DNA of 64,000 nucleotides. Source: Pseudodesulfovibrio profundus. Its GTDB lineage: Bacteria; Desulfobacterota; Desulfovibrionia; Desulfovibrionales; Desulfovibrionaceae. The stretch is taken from NCBI RefSeq assembly GCF_900217235.1, contig NZ_LT907975.1, forward strand, positions 1,345,501-1,409,500, written 5' to 3'. Positions 53,837 through 62,551 of the stretch are shown piece after piece. Made by a program: the position numbers and the translations under genes. Under the pieces are notes generated by a model. It made no database searches, was not told the origin of the DNA, and saw only the letters and a program-made list of their open reading frames with translations. The number at the start of each line of letters is the position of its first letter. The first letter of the stretch is position 1.

Positions 53837-55846
53837 CTAGAGAAAGGATTCCAGCGGTCGCCGATAGGTGCCGTACTTGATGCCCCTGCCGAAACCAACC
53901 CGGAAGAACAGCACCGGATTGGTGCCGTAGAATCCCGGGAAGAGATCGTCACATACGGGCCAGACCTTTTCCAGGAGGTGCTGATGCTTATCGCTGAACG
54001 ACTCCGGCCCTTCCAGCAACCAGCGCAATCGGAACAACGCAGGAGCCGCGGCAGGCTGAAAACGGATACCGTTGTGTGTGAACGTCAACCAAATTCGCTC
54101 CAACGCCCGGCCAGCTTCCAGCAGCGACGCCGTATCCGTTGAATCAACGGACAGGAACCCGACACCACCGGACTTGCGTATACCCATGGCTGAATGCATG
54201 GCGACCATGCGGCCAACGCCAACGGTATTCAATGCAGACATGACCTTCCAGGGTCTGGTCGCTTTCATGAACTGCTCGCCAGCCATGCCCGCTTCCAGAT
54301 TCTTGAGCGGCAGGCCATCGCGGGTCGTTTCGGCTTCGGTCCGGGAAAACCGGATCATCTTCATGAGATGCTCATGCAACCCTCTATGTTCGGTACGAAT
54401 CCGATCTGCCCAGAATACGGCCTGTGAAAAATCCTTGAGTTGCTGCTTGTCATTAATCCATTGCAGGCTAACACCGGGGCAATCCTCAATGGTCTCCTGC
54501 ATACGCTGCCACACCCCCGCCTCTACAGCCCGGGTCGAATACGGTTTGCGATTGGTGACACGCCGCCAGATGACATCGTGCAATACGCTTTCGCCAGCAT
54601 GATCATCAGGCGAAAAAGCCAATCGCGCTACGTGTTCAGGGTGGGATGTAGGCATCCAGTTGACCCTAGCACCCAAGCCGCAGGCTCCGGCAGCAATGGT
54701 CATGTTCTCAACTGCCGCACCGCACGCAACGATGGTAGCGGCCTGCTGCACGTTGAACAAACTGTCGTCGGCAGCGCTCTCCATGAAGATATCCACACCG
54801 GTATCATCCTGCTTGAATCGCCATGGCTGGACATTGTCACCGGATGGAGCCTGCATTCCGGCCCGTATGATGTAGTCTGTCTTGGTCTTGAAAGGCGCTT
54901 CAGCCGACGGCTCCTCGGGCTTGACCGGACCGACAATCGTATTGCGATCCAACAGATAATTCTTGATCAGCCAGATTTTTGCACGCTGGAGAGGATGGCG
55001 GTTGCCGCCCCAAAGACGCCCTTTGACCAACTTGCGAAGATACGGGTCGAATTGCAGATAGTACGGGGTCTTTTTCACGGCTTTTCGGCCAGTGATGATA
55101 CGAACTGCCTCAGTAGCTGTCAGCGACGAGCACAACCAGCAGGCCGCACCCAGTGAAGGGCCACGCTTTTCAAGCAGGTCGACAAAATCCATGTCGATGT
55201 ATCGGACATGGGTCGGACGAGGCGCAAGCCCTGCGGCAAACTTGATGACCTTATCCATGTATGGATCGTCATCGGATATGTCGAAATACTGATCAAAGGT
55301 CATCCCGCCCGGTGCAAAGACCAGAAGCGCGGAACTGAAACCCATGGGACCGGCTGTAACCACCGGGATGCCCAATTCCACGGCGCGGGTAAAAACCATG
55401 CGCCGGATATCAAGCACGAAAAAGTCGAGCCCATCAACGACCAGATCCACACCGTCGAGGAAGTCGTCCACGTTGTCCGGAGTAATACCTTCAGGATACG
55501 TGGTGATATCGAGATACGGATTGACCTGCCGGACATTGTCGACCATGGCGGCCAGTTTCTCCCGACCAAAGTCGGCAACCTGTGCCCCGTACTGCCGATT
55601 GATATTGACCGGATCGAACCGATCAAAATCAGCCACTTTGAAACGACCAATGCCTGTTCGGGCAAGGGCAATCAAATGCCCGCCCCCCACGCCACCAAGA
55701 CCGGCTACGGCTACGGTGGCATCCTTGAGGCGTGCCATTTCATTGGCGTTCAGCAGGCCCAGGTTTCGGCAGAATGCCGTTTCGTGATAGGCTCCAGCGG
55801 AGTTGAGAGAATATGCTTCGAGAATCTGTTTCGTGCTGTCTGACAT
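53837..55846 (-). CDS. ThiF/E1-like adenylyltransferase fused to a nitroreductase-like domain
   Basis: The 669-residue protein has two parts. Residues about 20-290 are a ThiF/MoeB-type domain with the nucleotide-binding VAVAGLGGVGGGHLIALARTGIG, DFDRFDPVNINRQYGA and VDGLDFF. Such domains adenylate a carboxyl end. From about residue 335 (IIRAGMQAPSGDNVQPWRF) the chain is a nitroreductase-like flavin fold with RRVTNRKPYSTR and a late GVGFLSVDSTDTASLLEAGRALERIWL. A similar fusion is known in mycobacteria (Rv1355c) with unknown function. It lies 31 bp downstream of a FeeM-like synthase, so it may activate and reduce or otherwise modify an N-acyl amino acid. I chose ATG 55846 (MSDSTKQIL); an ATG nine codons earlier is possible. 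Confidence 0.82.
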   Translation of the reverse strand: MSDSTKQILEAYSLNSAGAYHETAFCRNLGLLNANEMARLKDATVAVAGLGGVGGGHLIALARTGIGRFKVADFDRFDPVNINRQYGAQVADFGREKLAAMVDNVRQVNPYLDITTYPEGITPDNVDDFLDGVDLVVDGLDFFVLDIRRMVFTRAVELGIPVVTAGPMGFSSALLVFAPGGMTFDQYFDISDDDPYMDKVIKFAAGLAPRPTHVRYIDMDFVDLLEKRGPSLGAACWLCSSLTATEAVRIITGRKAVKKTPYYLQFDPYLRKLVKGRLWGGNRHPLQRAKIWLIKNYLLDRNTIVGPVKPEEPSAEAPFKTKTDYIIRAGMQAPSGDNVQPWRFKQDDTGVDIFMESAADDSLFNVQQAATIVACGAAVENMTIAAGACGLGARVNWMPTSHPEHVARLAFSPDDHAGESVLHDVIWRRVTNRKPYSTRAVEAGVWQRMQETIEDCPGVSLQWINDKQQLKDFSQAVFWADRIRTEHRGLHEHLMKMIRFSRTEAETTRDGLPLKNLEAGMAGEQFMKATRPWKVMSALNTVGVGRMVAMHSAMGIRKSGGVGFLSVDSTDTASLLEAGRALERIWLTFTHNGIRFQPAAAPALFRLRWLLEGPESFSDKHQHLLEKVWPVCDDLFPGFYGTNPVLFFRVGFGRGIKYGTYRRPLESFL

Positions 55847-55877
55847 CACTGTTCGCTCCGGAAACGGGTTCACGGCG

Positions 55878-56774
55878 CTAGTGAGTAAAACCGCTCTCTA
55901 TGCCGTTGATTTCGTAATAAATCATTCTGAACAGTTGCTCCTGATCTTCCGTCATGGTCTCAAGCAGTTCAGGACGCTTGGTAATGAATCCCTTCACTGT
56001 GGACATATCGAGAGGCAAGGTACGCTTGATGGGATATTCAATATTCGGATCGAGGATGACGTTATTGACCTTTGTAAAAAACGACAGCAGATCCGTATCA
56101 AAATCCGCTTCGCCATAGGCATCGGTCATCTTCCGCTCATAGGTATCCATATCGACGCGCAAGGCCACTGCAGGGGCATCCACTCCGTCATACCACTTTT
56201 CCTCTCCGAAGTCCTCGAACAGGAAAATTTCCTTGTAAAAACGGACGTGCTTGGGATTGACCATGATACAGACATCATCCACATCCGTCATGCGCGCATA
56301 CCAGAAGAGCGCCTTGGCAAGGTAGGAGATGAGGTTGATCCACCGGCGTTGCTTGGGGGTCGCCAACGCACCCACTTCAGCTATGTTTCGTCCCTGATTT
56401 CGCAGGGTGTCCAGTTCTTCCTTGTACACCGCATCCATGGGCAGGCCGAAGACCGGCGTATCCGGAATATAGGTCATGGTAGAGAGGACCGACAGGTAGG
56501 ACTTGAATACGAACACACAGGTGGTGGGGAGGAGGCTGTGAATACCATATGCCATCTTCGATGGGTGTGGTTCCTTGATATAGTTCGCGGCACGATACGC
56601 ATCGTAGACAATACCGAAAGCCTGCTCCAGTTCTTCCTGGGTTTCAGCTATCTTCATTGCCGGACGATCAATACCCTCAAGCTTGTTCTTGATAAGCGAT
56701 GATCGCCGTATGCGTACAGTGCGTCTTCTTTCTAGGCCGCTTTCCATTTTCTTCACTTTTCCTTTTTTGACCAT
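55878..56774 (-). CDS. PEP-CTERM/exosortase-associated acyltransferase, FeeM-like N-acyl amino acid synthase
   Basis: The 298-residue protein has a GNAT-like FeeM fold: FGIVYDAYRAANYIKEPHPSKMAYGIHSLLPTTCVFVFK near residue 55, PVFGLPMDAVYKEELDTLRNQGRNIAEVGALA near 105, and a late CIMVNPKHVRFYKEIFLFEDFG stretch. FeeM-type enzymes join a long-chain acyl group from acyl carrier protein to an amino acid, and this subgroup is linked to exosortase loci. The product could be a signal, a surface lipid or a modification of the sorted protein. It is the first gene of a two-gene operon with the ThiF-nitroreductase fusion. AGGA stands about 7 bases before the ATG. Confidence 0.85.
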   Translation of the reverse strand: MVKKGKVKKMESGLERRRTVRIRRSSLIKNKLEGIDRPAMKIAETQEELEQAFGIVYDAYRAANYIKEPHPSKMAYGIHSLLPTTCVFVFKSYLSVLSTMTYIPDTPVFGLPMDAVYKEELDTLRNQGRNIAEVGALATPKQRRWINLISYLAKALFWYARMTDVDDVCIMVNPKHVRFYKEIFLFEDFGEEKWYDGVDAPAVALRVDMDTYERKMTDAYGEADFDTDLLSFFTKVNNVILDPNIEYPIKRTLPLDMSTVKGFITKRPELLETMTEDQEQLFRMIYYEINGIESGFTH

Positions 56775-56971
56775 TATGAATCCTGGCCCCCGGTTACTCG
56801 ACCATCATCCCTGCAAGACTGACGCGCTGTCCGTATGCGAATCCCCCTTCTTCCTCCTGGAGCCGGACTCATTCAAAGCCGACTCCTCCTCATACAACTA
56901 TTAGGACAAGTATACTCCACCAGCCACAACGGGTAAAGCTACACTAAATATTATAAAGCCACTCCTGCCGA

Positions 56972-58207
56972 TTAAACCCAGGCTGAGTCATTACCGGACA
57001 TGTACTGGAGCAGTTGCTCGTCATCGGCAAACACGTGTGAATCGGGAAGGCTGTCGAGAGCGGCATCAAAATCGGCGCGTTCCATGCCCATGAGGCGAAC
57101 GATAACGTTGTCGTCCGTGCCGTTGCCAAGCACTGCCTCGACATAGGTGTCAGGAGCGCCATCCACACCGAACTGACGCAACGCTTCAAATTCCACACCG
57201 TCTTCAAGCTTGAAGCCGTCATTGGCAAATTCGAAATCCTTGACCTCAACTATGGCCTGACCTTGTGAGAAGGTCTCTTCGTTAAGGACGATCACATTGG
57301 ATCCACCGCCAGCGGAAATGGAATCATACCCACCGCCACCGTATATGGTATTGTTACCCTGTTGACCGCCAAGCTGATCATTTCCATGACCGCCGTAGAG
57401 GATGTCGTCACCAAAGCTGCCAGCGATGACATCATCGCCATCATTACCGTAAATGATATCATTGCCGCCCATGCCGTTGAGCATGTCGTTCCCGGCACCA
57501 CCATTGAACTCATCATCGCCAAAGGGATTGCCGCGAATGGTCCAGGGTTCGGGATCATTTTCATCAACATCAGCGGGCCGGAGCAGGAAGTGATCACTAT
57601 CAAGAGCGCCTGCACGACCAAAAGCGGGAGCCGGGGCAATTTCCGGATAATCATAGGAAGGAACTTCGACGTCTGGACCGGAACCGTCTGTAGACCCACC
57701 TGTCGGGGCGCTATCGGTTTCGTTAACGGCTTGGTTAACTAGAAACAGCTCTGTGTCACGAGCTGCGAAAAATTGTATTGCCTCGCCACTTCCATCCAAA
57801 CCACCATCGCCAGCATCGAATCCGAAATTATCGCCACCAACCAGACCACCAGCATCATCAAAATAGCCATTCAGTCCACTGCCACTAACCACGCCGTCAG
57901 CTGCGGTTTCTTCCGGTTGCCCCTGAGACATCAGGAAGACATCACCAGCGACCAAAATGCCATCATTAAGCAGTACATCAGGAGGCGTTCCAGCTTCCAC
58001 CAGCGATACATACCCCTTGAGGACAGCGGTTCCGCCATCGTCACCAAGAATCACAAGGTCATTTCCACGCTGTTCGATCAGAACGGAATCCGAATCGAAT
58101 CCGAAGACCAGATTGGAATCAGCACCAACGGTATATACCGCGGTTTCTCCTGATTCGATGACGACACGTATGGACTTGTCCTGGCTGTTTTGTGTGGAAT
58201 CTGACAT
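56972..58207 (-). CDS. RTX-repeat calcium-binding secreted protein
   Basis: The 411-residue acidic protein has hemolysin-type calcium-binding nonapeptides at about residues 235-300 (GGAGNDMLNG, GGNDIIYGND, GDDVIAGSF, GDDILYGGH). Just before them are acidic, Gly-rich and Pro-rich linkers. The C-terminal 100 residues lack Cys and end in a hydrophobic tail, as in type-I secretion signals, and there is no N-terminal signal peptide. The first 120 residues (VVIESGETAVYTVGADSNLVFGF) form a separate strand-rich domain that I do not recognise. It is probably exported by a type-I system not in this window, and may bind surface polysaccharide. A sigma-54-like promoter lies upstream. Confidence 0.85.
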   Translation of the reverse strand: MSDSTQNSQDKSIRVVIESGETAVYTVGADSNLVFGFDSDSVLIEQRGNDLVILGDDGGTAVLKGYVSLVEAGTPPDVLLNDGILVAGDVFLMSQGQPEETAADGVVSGSGLNGYFDDAGGLVGGDNFGFDAGDGGLDGSGEAIQFFAARDTELFLVNQAVNETDSAPTGGSTDGSGPDVEVPSYDYPEIAPAPAFGRAGALDSDHFLLRPADVDENDPEPWTIRGNPFGDDEFNGGAGNDMLNGMGGNDIIYGNDGDDVIAGSFGDDILYGGHGNDQLGGQQGNNTIYGGGGYDSISAGGGSNVIVLNEETFSQGQAIVEVKDFEFANDGFKLEDGVEFEALRQFGVDGAPDTYVEAVLGNGTDDNVIVRLMGMERADFDAALDSLPDSHVFADDEQLLQYMSGNDSAWV

Positions 58208-58292
58208 GGCGTTCTCCCTTCATTTTTTACCCGTGTGCCTGTGACAGGGGCGGGCGGATCATCCTTTTACTGATTTAGGATAATTAGTAGTG

Positions 58293-58308
58293 AGCAATTA
58301 TTGCGCCA
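58293..58308 (-). promoter_or_regulatory. Sigma-54-like promoter of the RTX gene
   Basis: Read on the minus strand, TGGCGCAATAATTGCT has the exact -24/-12 spacing and matches TGGCACRNNNNTTGCW at all but one position. It ends 86 bp before the RTX start codon. Confidence 0.7.
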
Positions 58309-58431
58309 AACACATATCAAGCTGACTTTACGTGACAAAATCAAAATGACCGCTTTTTCAAGCGGCCATTTGTCTGGAAAACTTTACACCTGATTTCAGA
58401 AGTCCGACAAATCCAGACCCGCCGGATATCA

Positions 58432-58462
58432 AAAAGAGAGGGAGGCCGGAGCCTCCCTCTCG
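58432..58462 (-). terminator. Rho-independent terminator of the PEP-CTERM gene
   Basis: GAGAGGGAGGC (58437-58447) pairs perfectly with GCCTCCCTCTC (58452-58462) around a 4-base loop. On the minus strand the stem is followed by a T-run (A-run 58432-58436). It lies about 35 bp after the stop of the PEP-CTERM gene. Confidence 0.93.
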
Positions 58463-58497
58463 TATGTATCGATATGGCAGTTGTGCCCAATCAGTTA

Positions 58498-59370
58498 CTA
58501 GCTGCGGCGTCTGCGAACGATTCCGAACATGCCCAGGAGGCCGACACCCAGGAGAATCAGGGTGGAAGGTTCAGGGACAGTTGTTACGACAGAGACCTTG
58601 GGCTGAACAGTGGTATCAAGACCTTCAGTGGTGACCCAACCGTAGTAGGTCAGTTCGGGATCCAGCTGTGCGTAGCCGAGGTTGTCGACCAGGTGCTCGA
58701 TGTACTTGGCATCGATAGCTTCAAAGGAATCCTCGAAGTCAAAGATGTACTGTTCGCTGTCATAGTTGAAGGTACCGTTGGTCAGAGAAGGATCGTCCAG
58801 GATAAAGACGTCGTCTGCTCTCCATTCGTCAATCAGAGCCCATTCGTTGTCAGTTTCAAAGAAAGTGAACTCAAGGGCAGCTACGTATGCAGGGCTGGCG
58901 TCGAAATCCGGCGGATCGATCGGGGACAGGTTGAACGTAGTCAACACAGTACCAGATTCCAGGAAGGGCCCCTTAATGGGATTGTTGAAGTGCGTGAAGT
59001 CCGCAACGGCAACAGATGCACCATTGGTTTCGATCATCTGATAGTCACCATCACCGTAAGCGATGGGATCAAGGGTAATACCACTTGCGCCGAAGATGGA
59101 CTGCGGTACTACACCGTCAGTGGTTCCCCAGTAAATGGTCTGCGGAACGTCTGTGATCATGCCGCCAGGCAGGGGAATGTCCCATGCGAGATCGGTGAGA
59201 TCGCCCGGATCCACGTGTACGTTGGAGCCGAACGGATCAGCGGTGTCGGACCAGCTGATGAATCCAGCATTGTATTCCCAGTTCCAATTTGAGACGACTG
59301 TTGCGGATGCCGGAGCAATAAGCGCCAGCGAGAGCAACATCGCGCTAAAGATAACAGCTAACTTCTTCAT
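58498..59370 (-). CDS. PEP-CTERM sorting-domain protein, probable exosortase substrate
   Basis: The 290-residue protein has a signal peptide (KKLAVIFSAMLLSLALIAPASA) and a classical C-terminal sorting tail: VPEPSTLILLGVGLLGMFG followed by IVRRRRS, that is the Pro-Glu-Pro motif, a membrane helix and an Arg cluster. The mature part is rich in Trp, Asp and Gly with strand-like segments and has no Cys; I do not recognise a fold. The exosortase at 9705 should cleave the tail and release or anchor the protein in the exopolysaccharide layer. GGAG precedes the ATG, a sigma-54-like promoter lies upstream and a terminator downstream, so it is a single-gene unit. Confidence 0.95.
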   Translation of the reverse strand: MKKLAVIFSAMLLSLALIAPASATVVSNWNWEYNAGFISWSDTADPFGSNVHVDPGDLTDLAWDIPLPGGMITDVPQTIYWGTTDGVVPQSIFGASGITLDPIAYGDGDYQMIETNGASVAVADFTHFNNPIKGPFLESGTVLTTFNLSPIDPPDFDASPAYVAALEFTFFETDNEWALIDEWRADDVFILDDPSLTNGTFNYDSEQYIFDFEDSFEAIDAKYIEHLVDNLGYAQLDPELTYYGWVTTEGLDTTVQPKVSVVTTVPEPSTLILLGVGLLGMFGIVRRRRS

Positions 59371-59431
59371 GGTAACACTCCTAAAGCAAATATTTTTACC
59401 ACCAAATCAACATCGCAATCATGCTGTATAT

Positions 59432-59447
59432 TGCAACAGGCGGGCCA
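59432..59447 (-). promoter_or_regulatory. Sigma-54-like promoter of the PEP-CTERM gene
   Basis: Read on the minus strand, TGGCCCGCCTGTTGCA matches the consensus TGGCACRNNNNTTGCW at all but one position, with exact -24/-12 spacing. It ends 62 bp before the start codon. It is the best of the three sites of this kind in the window. Confidence 0.78.
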
Positions 59448-59731
59448 AAACATTAACACTCTGGAATAACTTACCAAAAGAATAAAACGAACCATTAGAA
59501 TCAGGATAATTGTAAACCTGTAAAGACACTTTGTCGGAGAGCCTTACACTTATCAAGACTCATGGACATCCTTATAGAATGGGTGCCCAAAACCGGGCGA
59601 AAGGAGGAACAGGGAGAGGATAAAAGGAGGAGCCAGGACACGGTGTGCCTAACTGATATGATATACGCCGCCAAGACCTCACACAATGAGAATCCAGACG
59701 CTCAACGTACTGATTTCAAAAGGCGAACCGA

Positions 59732-60253
59732 TCAGGAAAGATAGGCTTGGGGATGTTCAAAAATATCATTCATAAGCGAAAGAGGTGCGCTGTTGTCGCC
59801 CTCGTACACTCCAACCATGGTGACACCCTGGTCCATATTGTAGCGCAGACGCTTACAGTAAAGGGAAACGGTCTGCGAAAGGCGCGGGACAGTGAACACG
59901 ATTTCAAAGTGGGAGGAGTCTTCCATCTTCTGGGCCAGCTCCTGTGTCACGCTCTTGAATGAGATGCGTATACCACCCTTGGAGATATCTTCGACGACAA
60001 CCGGATAGCTCCGCATTTCCATGTCGGAAAACTTAACACAAGAGACAGCAGGAATTGACAGTTCGACTCTGGGATGAATCCGCCGATCGCCCTTCTTCAG
60101 TTGTTCCTTTTCATCCGCATGCAGCCGGACGTGACGACTCACAACAGCCTGAATGTAGCGGGTGTAATCAACATCCTCTACTTCCGCCATTCCTTGAAGA
60201 GCAAGGAAGTCATCATTTTCCATGTCGAAACATACGCGTATCTTATCAGTCAT
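59732..60253 (-). CDS. PilZ-domain c-di-GMP receptor with a possible ribbon-helix-helix N-terminus
   Basis: The 173-residue protein carries a PilZ domain with the two c-di-GMP motifs: RIHPR near residue 58 (RxxxR) and EDISKGGIRI near 90 (DxSxxG). The first 45 residues (KIRVCFDMENDDFLALQGMAEVEDVDYTRYIQAVVSRHV) have the strand-helix-helix pattern of ribbon-helix-helix DNA-binding proteins, which would be an unusual pairing. I chose ATG 60253; the frame is open twelve codons earlier. It lies between the PEP-CTERM gene and two GGDEF-family genes, so it may connect c-di-GMP levels with this locus. Confidence 0.85.
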   Translation of the reverse strand: MTDKIRVCFDMENDDFLALQGMAEVEDVDYTRYIQAVVSRHVRLHADEKEQLKKGDRRIHPRVELSIPAVSCVKFSDMEMRSYPVVVEDISKGGIRISFKSVTQELAQKMEDSSHFEIVFTVPRLSQTVSLYCKRLRYNMDQGVTMVGVYEGDNSAPLSLMNDIFEHPQAYLS

Positions 60254-60614
60254 ATTCTTAACCATCCTGCGGAATGAAGAATGCATCATATTAAATTAAA
60301 CGACACCCAGGCGATGTTTCAAAGGTGATAGCCGTTCGTAACTGTACTGCCATAAACATGCCAACTGGATGATTTGATACTAAAGCTGAACAACTACTCT
60401 ATTTACACACTGATTTTATAGGATTTTTTATTTCGACGCATCACAAACCACCCGATACAAGCCGACATTTCCCCCTGCCGCCTCTTTCGGGGCCAACGGA
60501 CATTCCATCCAAACTGTCCATATTATCAAGAATTATCCGGTTTAGCCGAACACGTGGTCTCGCTCCTGGCGACAGCCCATCGTTTGGCATGGATTATGTA
60601 TTATCAATTACTAT
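60254..60614. other. Gene-free divergent region between PilZ and GGDEF genes
   Basis: The 361 bp contain no supported gene and should hold promoters for the two divergent c-di-GMP genes. I found no sigma-54-like site with correct spacing in either direction and no strong inverted repeat. Confidence 0.45.
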
Positions 60615-62477
60615 GTGAATCCGCTTTTGATGGTGAAAAGGGACAACACGACCGTGGACCATTTCGATACTATCGGGATTTTGTACAAGGGATCAGGCAG
60701 CGAGGACTCAGTGCACACATACAGCTATGCCGAATCGAGTAATGATGGTTCATCATTGTCTTTTCGTTCAAGCATGTGCCATAACGGTGCTATTCATGGA
60801 ACTGTAAAACCCAAAGGACCAATGCCAGCACGTTTCAAATCATTGCCACTTCACCCCATGCCAAAAAGACGTGGGGCAGGCTTTCCCGACCTCCTCAGTT
60901 CGGCACGGGAAAAGCGAACTTTCAGTGTCCCTGTTCCGGTAGCTGACGGCACATATCGAGCATTCAACCTTAACACTCTTCGATCATCCAACGGCGACAT
61001 GGACACCAATATCCAGGAACACCTGAATAATGACATCATCCATGTGCAGGATGATGATATCGTTGAGAACGACCTGATGGATATCGTTGCCCAAAACGAC
61101 AAGGTCATCATCGTCCACAACGCCGACGGCCCTATCGGGTGGACCACTGTCCATGAAAGCCTGCTCAACTCCACAGCCGCTCCGTTGACCAGAGCAAAGG
61201 ACTACCTGATCGACAACAGACACGTTGTCCTCAGTCTTACCCGTTCCGTCTACGGTGCCCACAAAGAGCTTTTCTCTCAGCAGAGAAGCGTGGTTCTGGT
61301 CATCGACGACCAGGGAGAATTGTTGGGAACCATTACAGATAGAGACATCAGCCGCCTTATTGAAAAGGGATGTGATATCTGGAACACCGAACTGGCCAAC
61401 GAAGTCAAGCCGTCGCATGTGCTGACTGAAAACAAGCCAATTTCACTCAACGATCTCGATATGGTCGCCTCTTATGCCGAACGCCCGGTACCGATAATAA
61501 GTTCGGCAGGCAGCCTCATGGGTATTGCCGACATCAAGAAAATGCGACGTTACCTGAACAGTGCTGCTGAAATAACTCAGGAGAACTCCACGGAAGCAGC
61601 ACCTATGAATCCCATTTCCCTGAGCGAATCCATGATACTCGACGCCGTGTTGAGCGACACGCTGCGTACCGGCATCGTGGGTACGGATGAATTTCTCAAC
61701 ATAATCTATTTTAATGAAGCTATTTTGGACTTCATTCAAAAACCGGAGCTGTTACGGCTTGGCAGCAAGATTTGGGCGGTAACCGATTCTTGTGCCATAT
61801 CGCAGCAGTCACTCAACGCGATGCTCGACACGGTGAAAGAGGACGGAGAACAGATCTTTGCCAATTGGATCACGATCAATGAGGGCAAACGATATATTCA
61901 ATGCAGGCTCAGCACAGTCAAGCAGCGTGCCCATACTGCCGGATTCGTCCTCTCGGTTCAGGACATCACGGCCCAGCGTAATGCCGAGGAAGCTATTCGC
62001 AAACTGGCATATCAGGACCGGCTGACCCAGTTGCCCAATCGACTGCTGTTTGAAGAACGTCTTTCCCTTGAGGCTAAACGCTCTGAACGCAACGGTTCCC
62101 AGTTCGCCATAATGATGCTCGACCTGGATGGGTTCAAGGCTGTCAACGACGACTACGGACATTCTGCCGGGGATCAATTATTGCAAATCATGGGTGAACG
62201 CCTGCTCAACTCGATCCGCGGGTCCGACACGGTGGCCCGCTTCGGCGGCGATGAATTTGTCTTCATTCTTCCGGATGTTTCCAACCCGCAAGATGTGGAG
62301 ACCATCGCGGAGAAGATACAGGATATTATCCATAAACCGTGCGAGATCAATGGCACGGTCTTCCATGTAGGCGCGTCCATCGGCTACTCGATTTATCCCG
62401 ATGACGCCGAAGACCCAAAAGCATTACTCGACCTGGCTGATACAAGAATGTATAAGAATAAGAGAGAAAACTGTTAA
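60615..62477 (+). CDS. CBS-PAS-GGDEF diguanylate cyclase
   Basis: The protein (up to 620 residues) appears to have a pair of CBS-like repeats at about 145-305 (VAQNDKVIIVHNADGPIGWTTVHE and SVVLVIDDQGELLGTITDRDISRLI), a PAS domain at about 340-455 (GTDEFLNIIYFNEAILDFI), and a GGDEF domain. The active-site motif is RFGGDEF, with the inhibitory RxxD five residues before it (RGSDTVARFGGDEF), so it should make c-di-GMP with product inhibition. No membrane segment is seen. The N-terminus is uncertain: GTG 60615 is the furthest start, but the first 70 residues look non-conserved and a later Met such as 60822 may be used. Confidence 0.88.
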   Translation: MNPLLMVKRDNTTVDHFDTIGILYKGSGSEDSVHTYSYAESSNDGSSLSFRSSMCHNGAIHGTVKPKGPMPARFKSLPLHPMPKRRGAGFPDLLSSAREKRTFSVPVPVADGTYRAFNLNTLRSSNGDMDTNIQEHLNNDIIHVQDDDIVENDLMDIVAQNDKVIIVHNADGPIGWTTVHESLLNSTAAPLTRAKDYLIDNRHVVLSLTRSVYGAHKELFSQQRSVVLVIDDQGELLGTITDRDISRLIEKGCDIWNTELANEVKPSHVLTENKPISLNDLDMVASYAERPVPIISSAGSLMGIADIKKMRRYLNSAAEITQENSTEAAPMNPISLSESMILDAVLSDTLRTGIVGTDEFLNIIYFNEAILDFIQKPELLRLGSKIWAVTDSCAISQQSLNAMLDTVKEDGEQIFANWITINEGKRYIQCRLSTVKQRAHTAGFVLSVQDITAQRNAEEAIRKLAYQDRLTQLPNRLLFEERLSLEAKRSERNGSQFAIMMLDLDGFKAVNDDYGHSAGDQLLQIMGERLLNSIRGSDTVARFGGDEFVFILPDVSNPQDVETIAEKIQDIIHKPCEINGTVFHVGASIGYSIYPDDAEDPKALLDLADTRMYKNKRENC

Positions 62478-62551
62478 CTCTCGCTTATGCAATATCTAAC
62501 GCCGCGTATTCATTGGAGCGGCATAACGTTTTCAATCCCCGGGGGTGCGCC

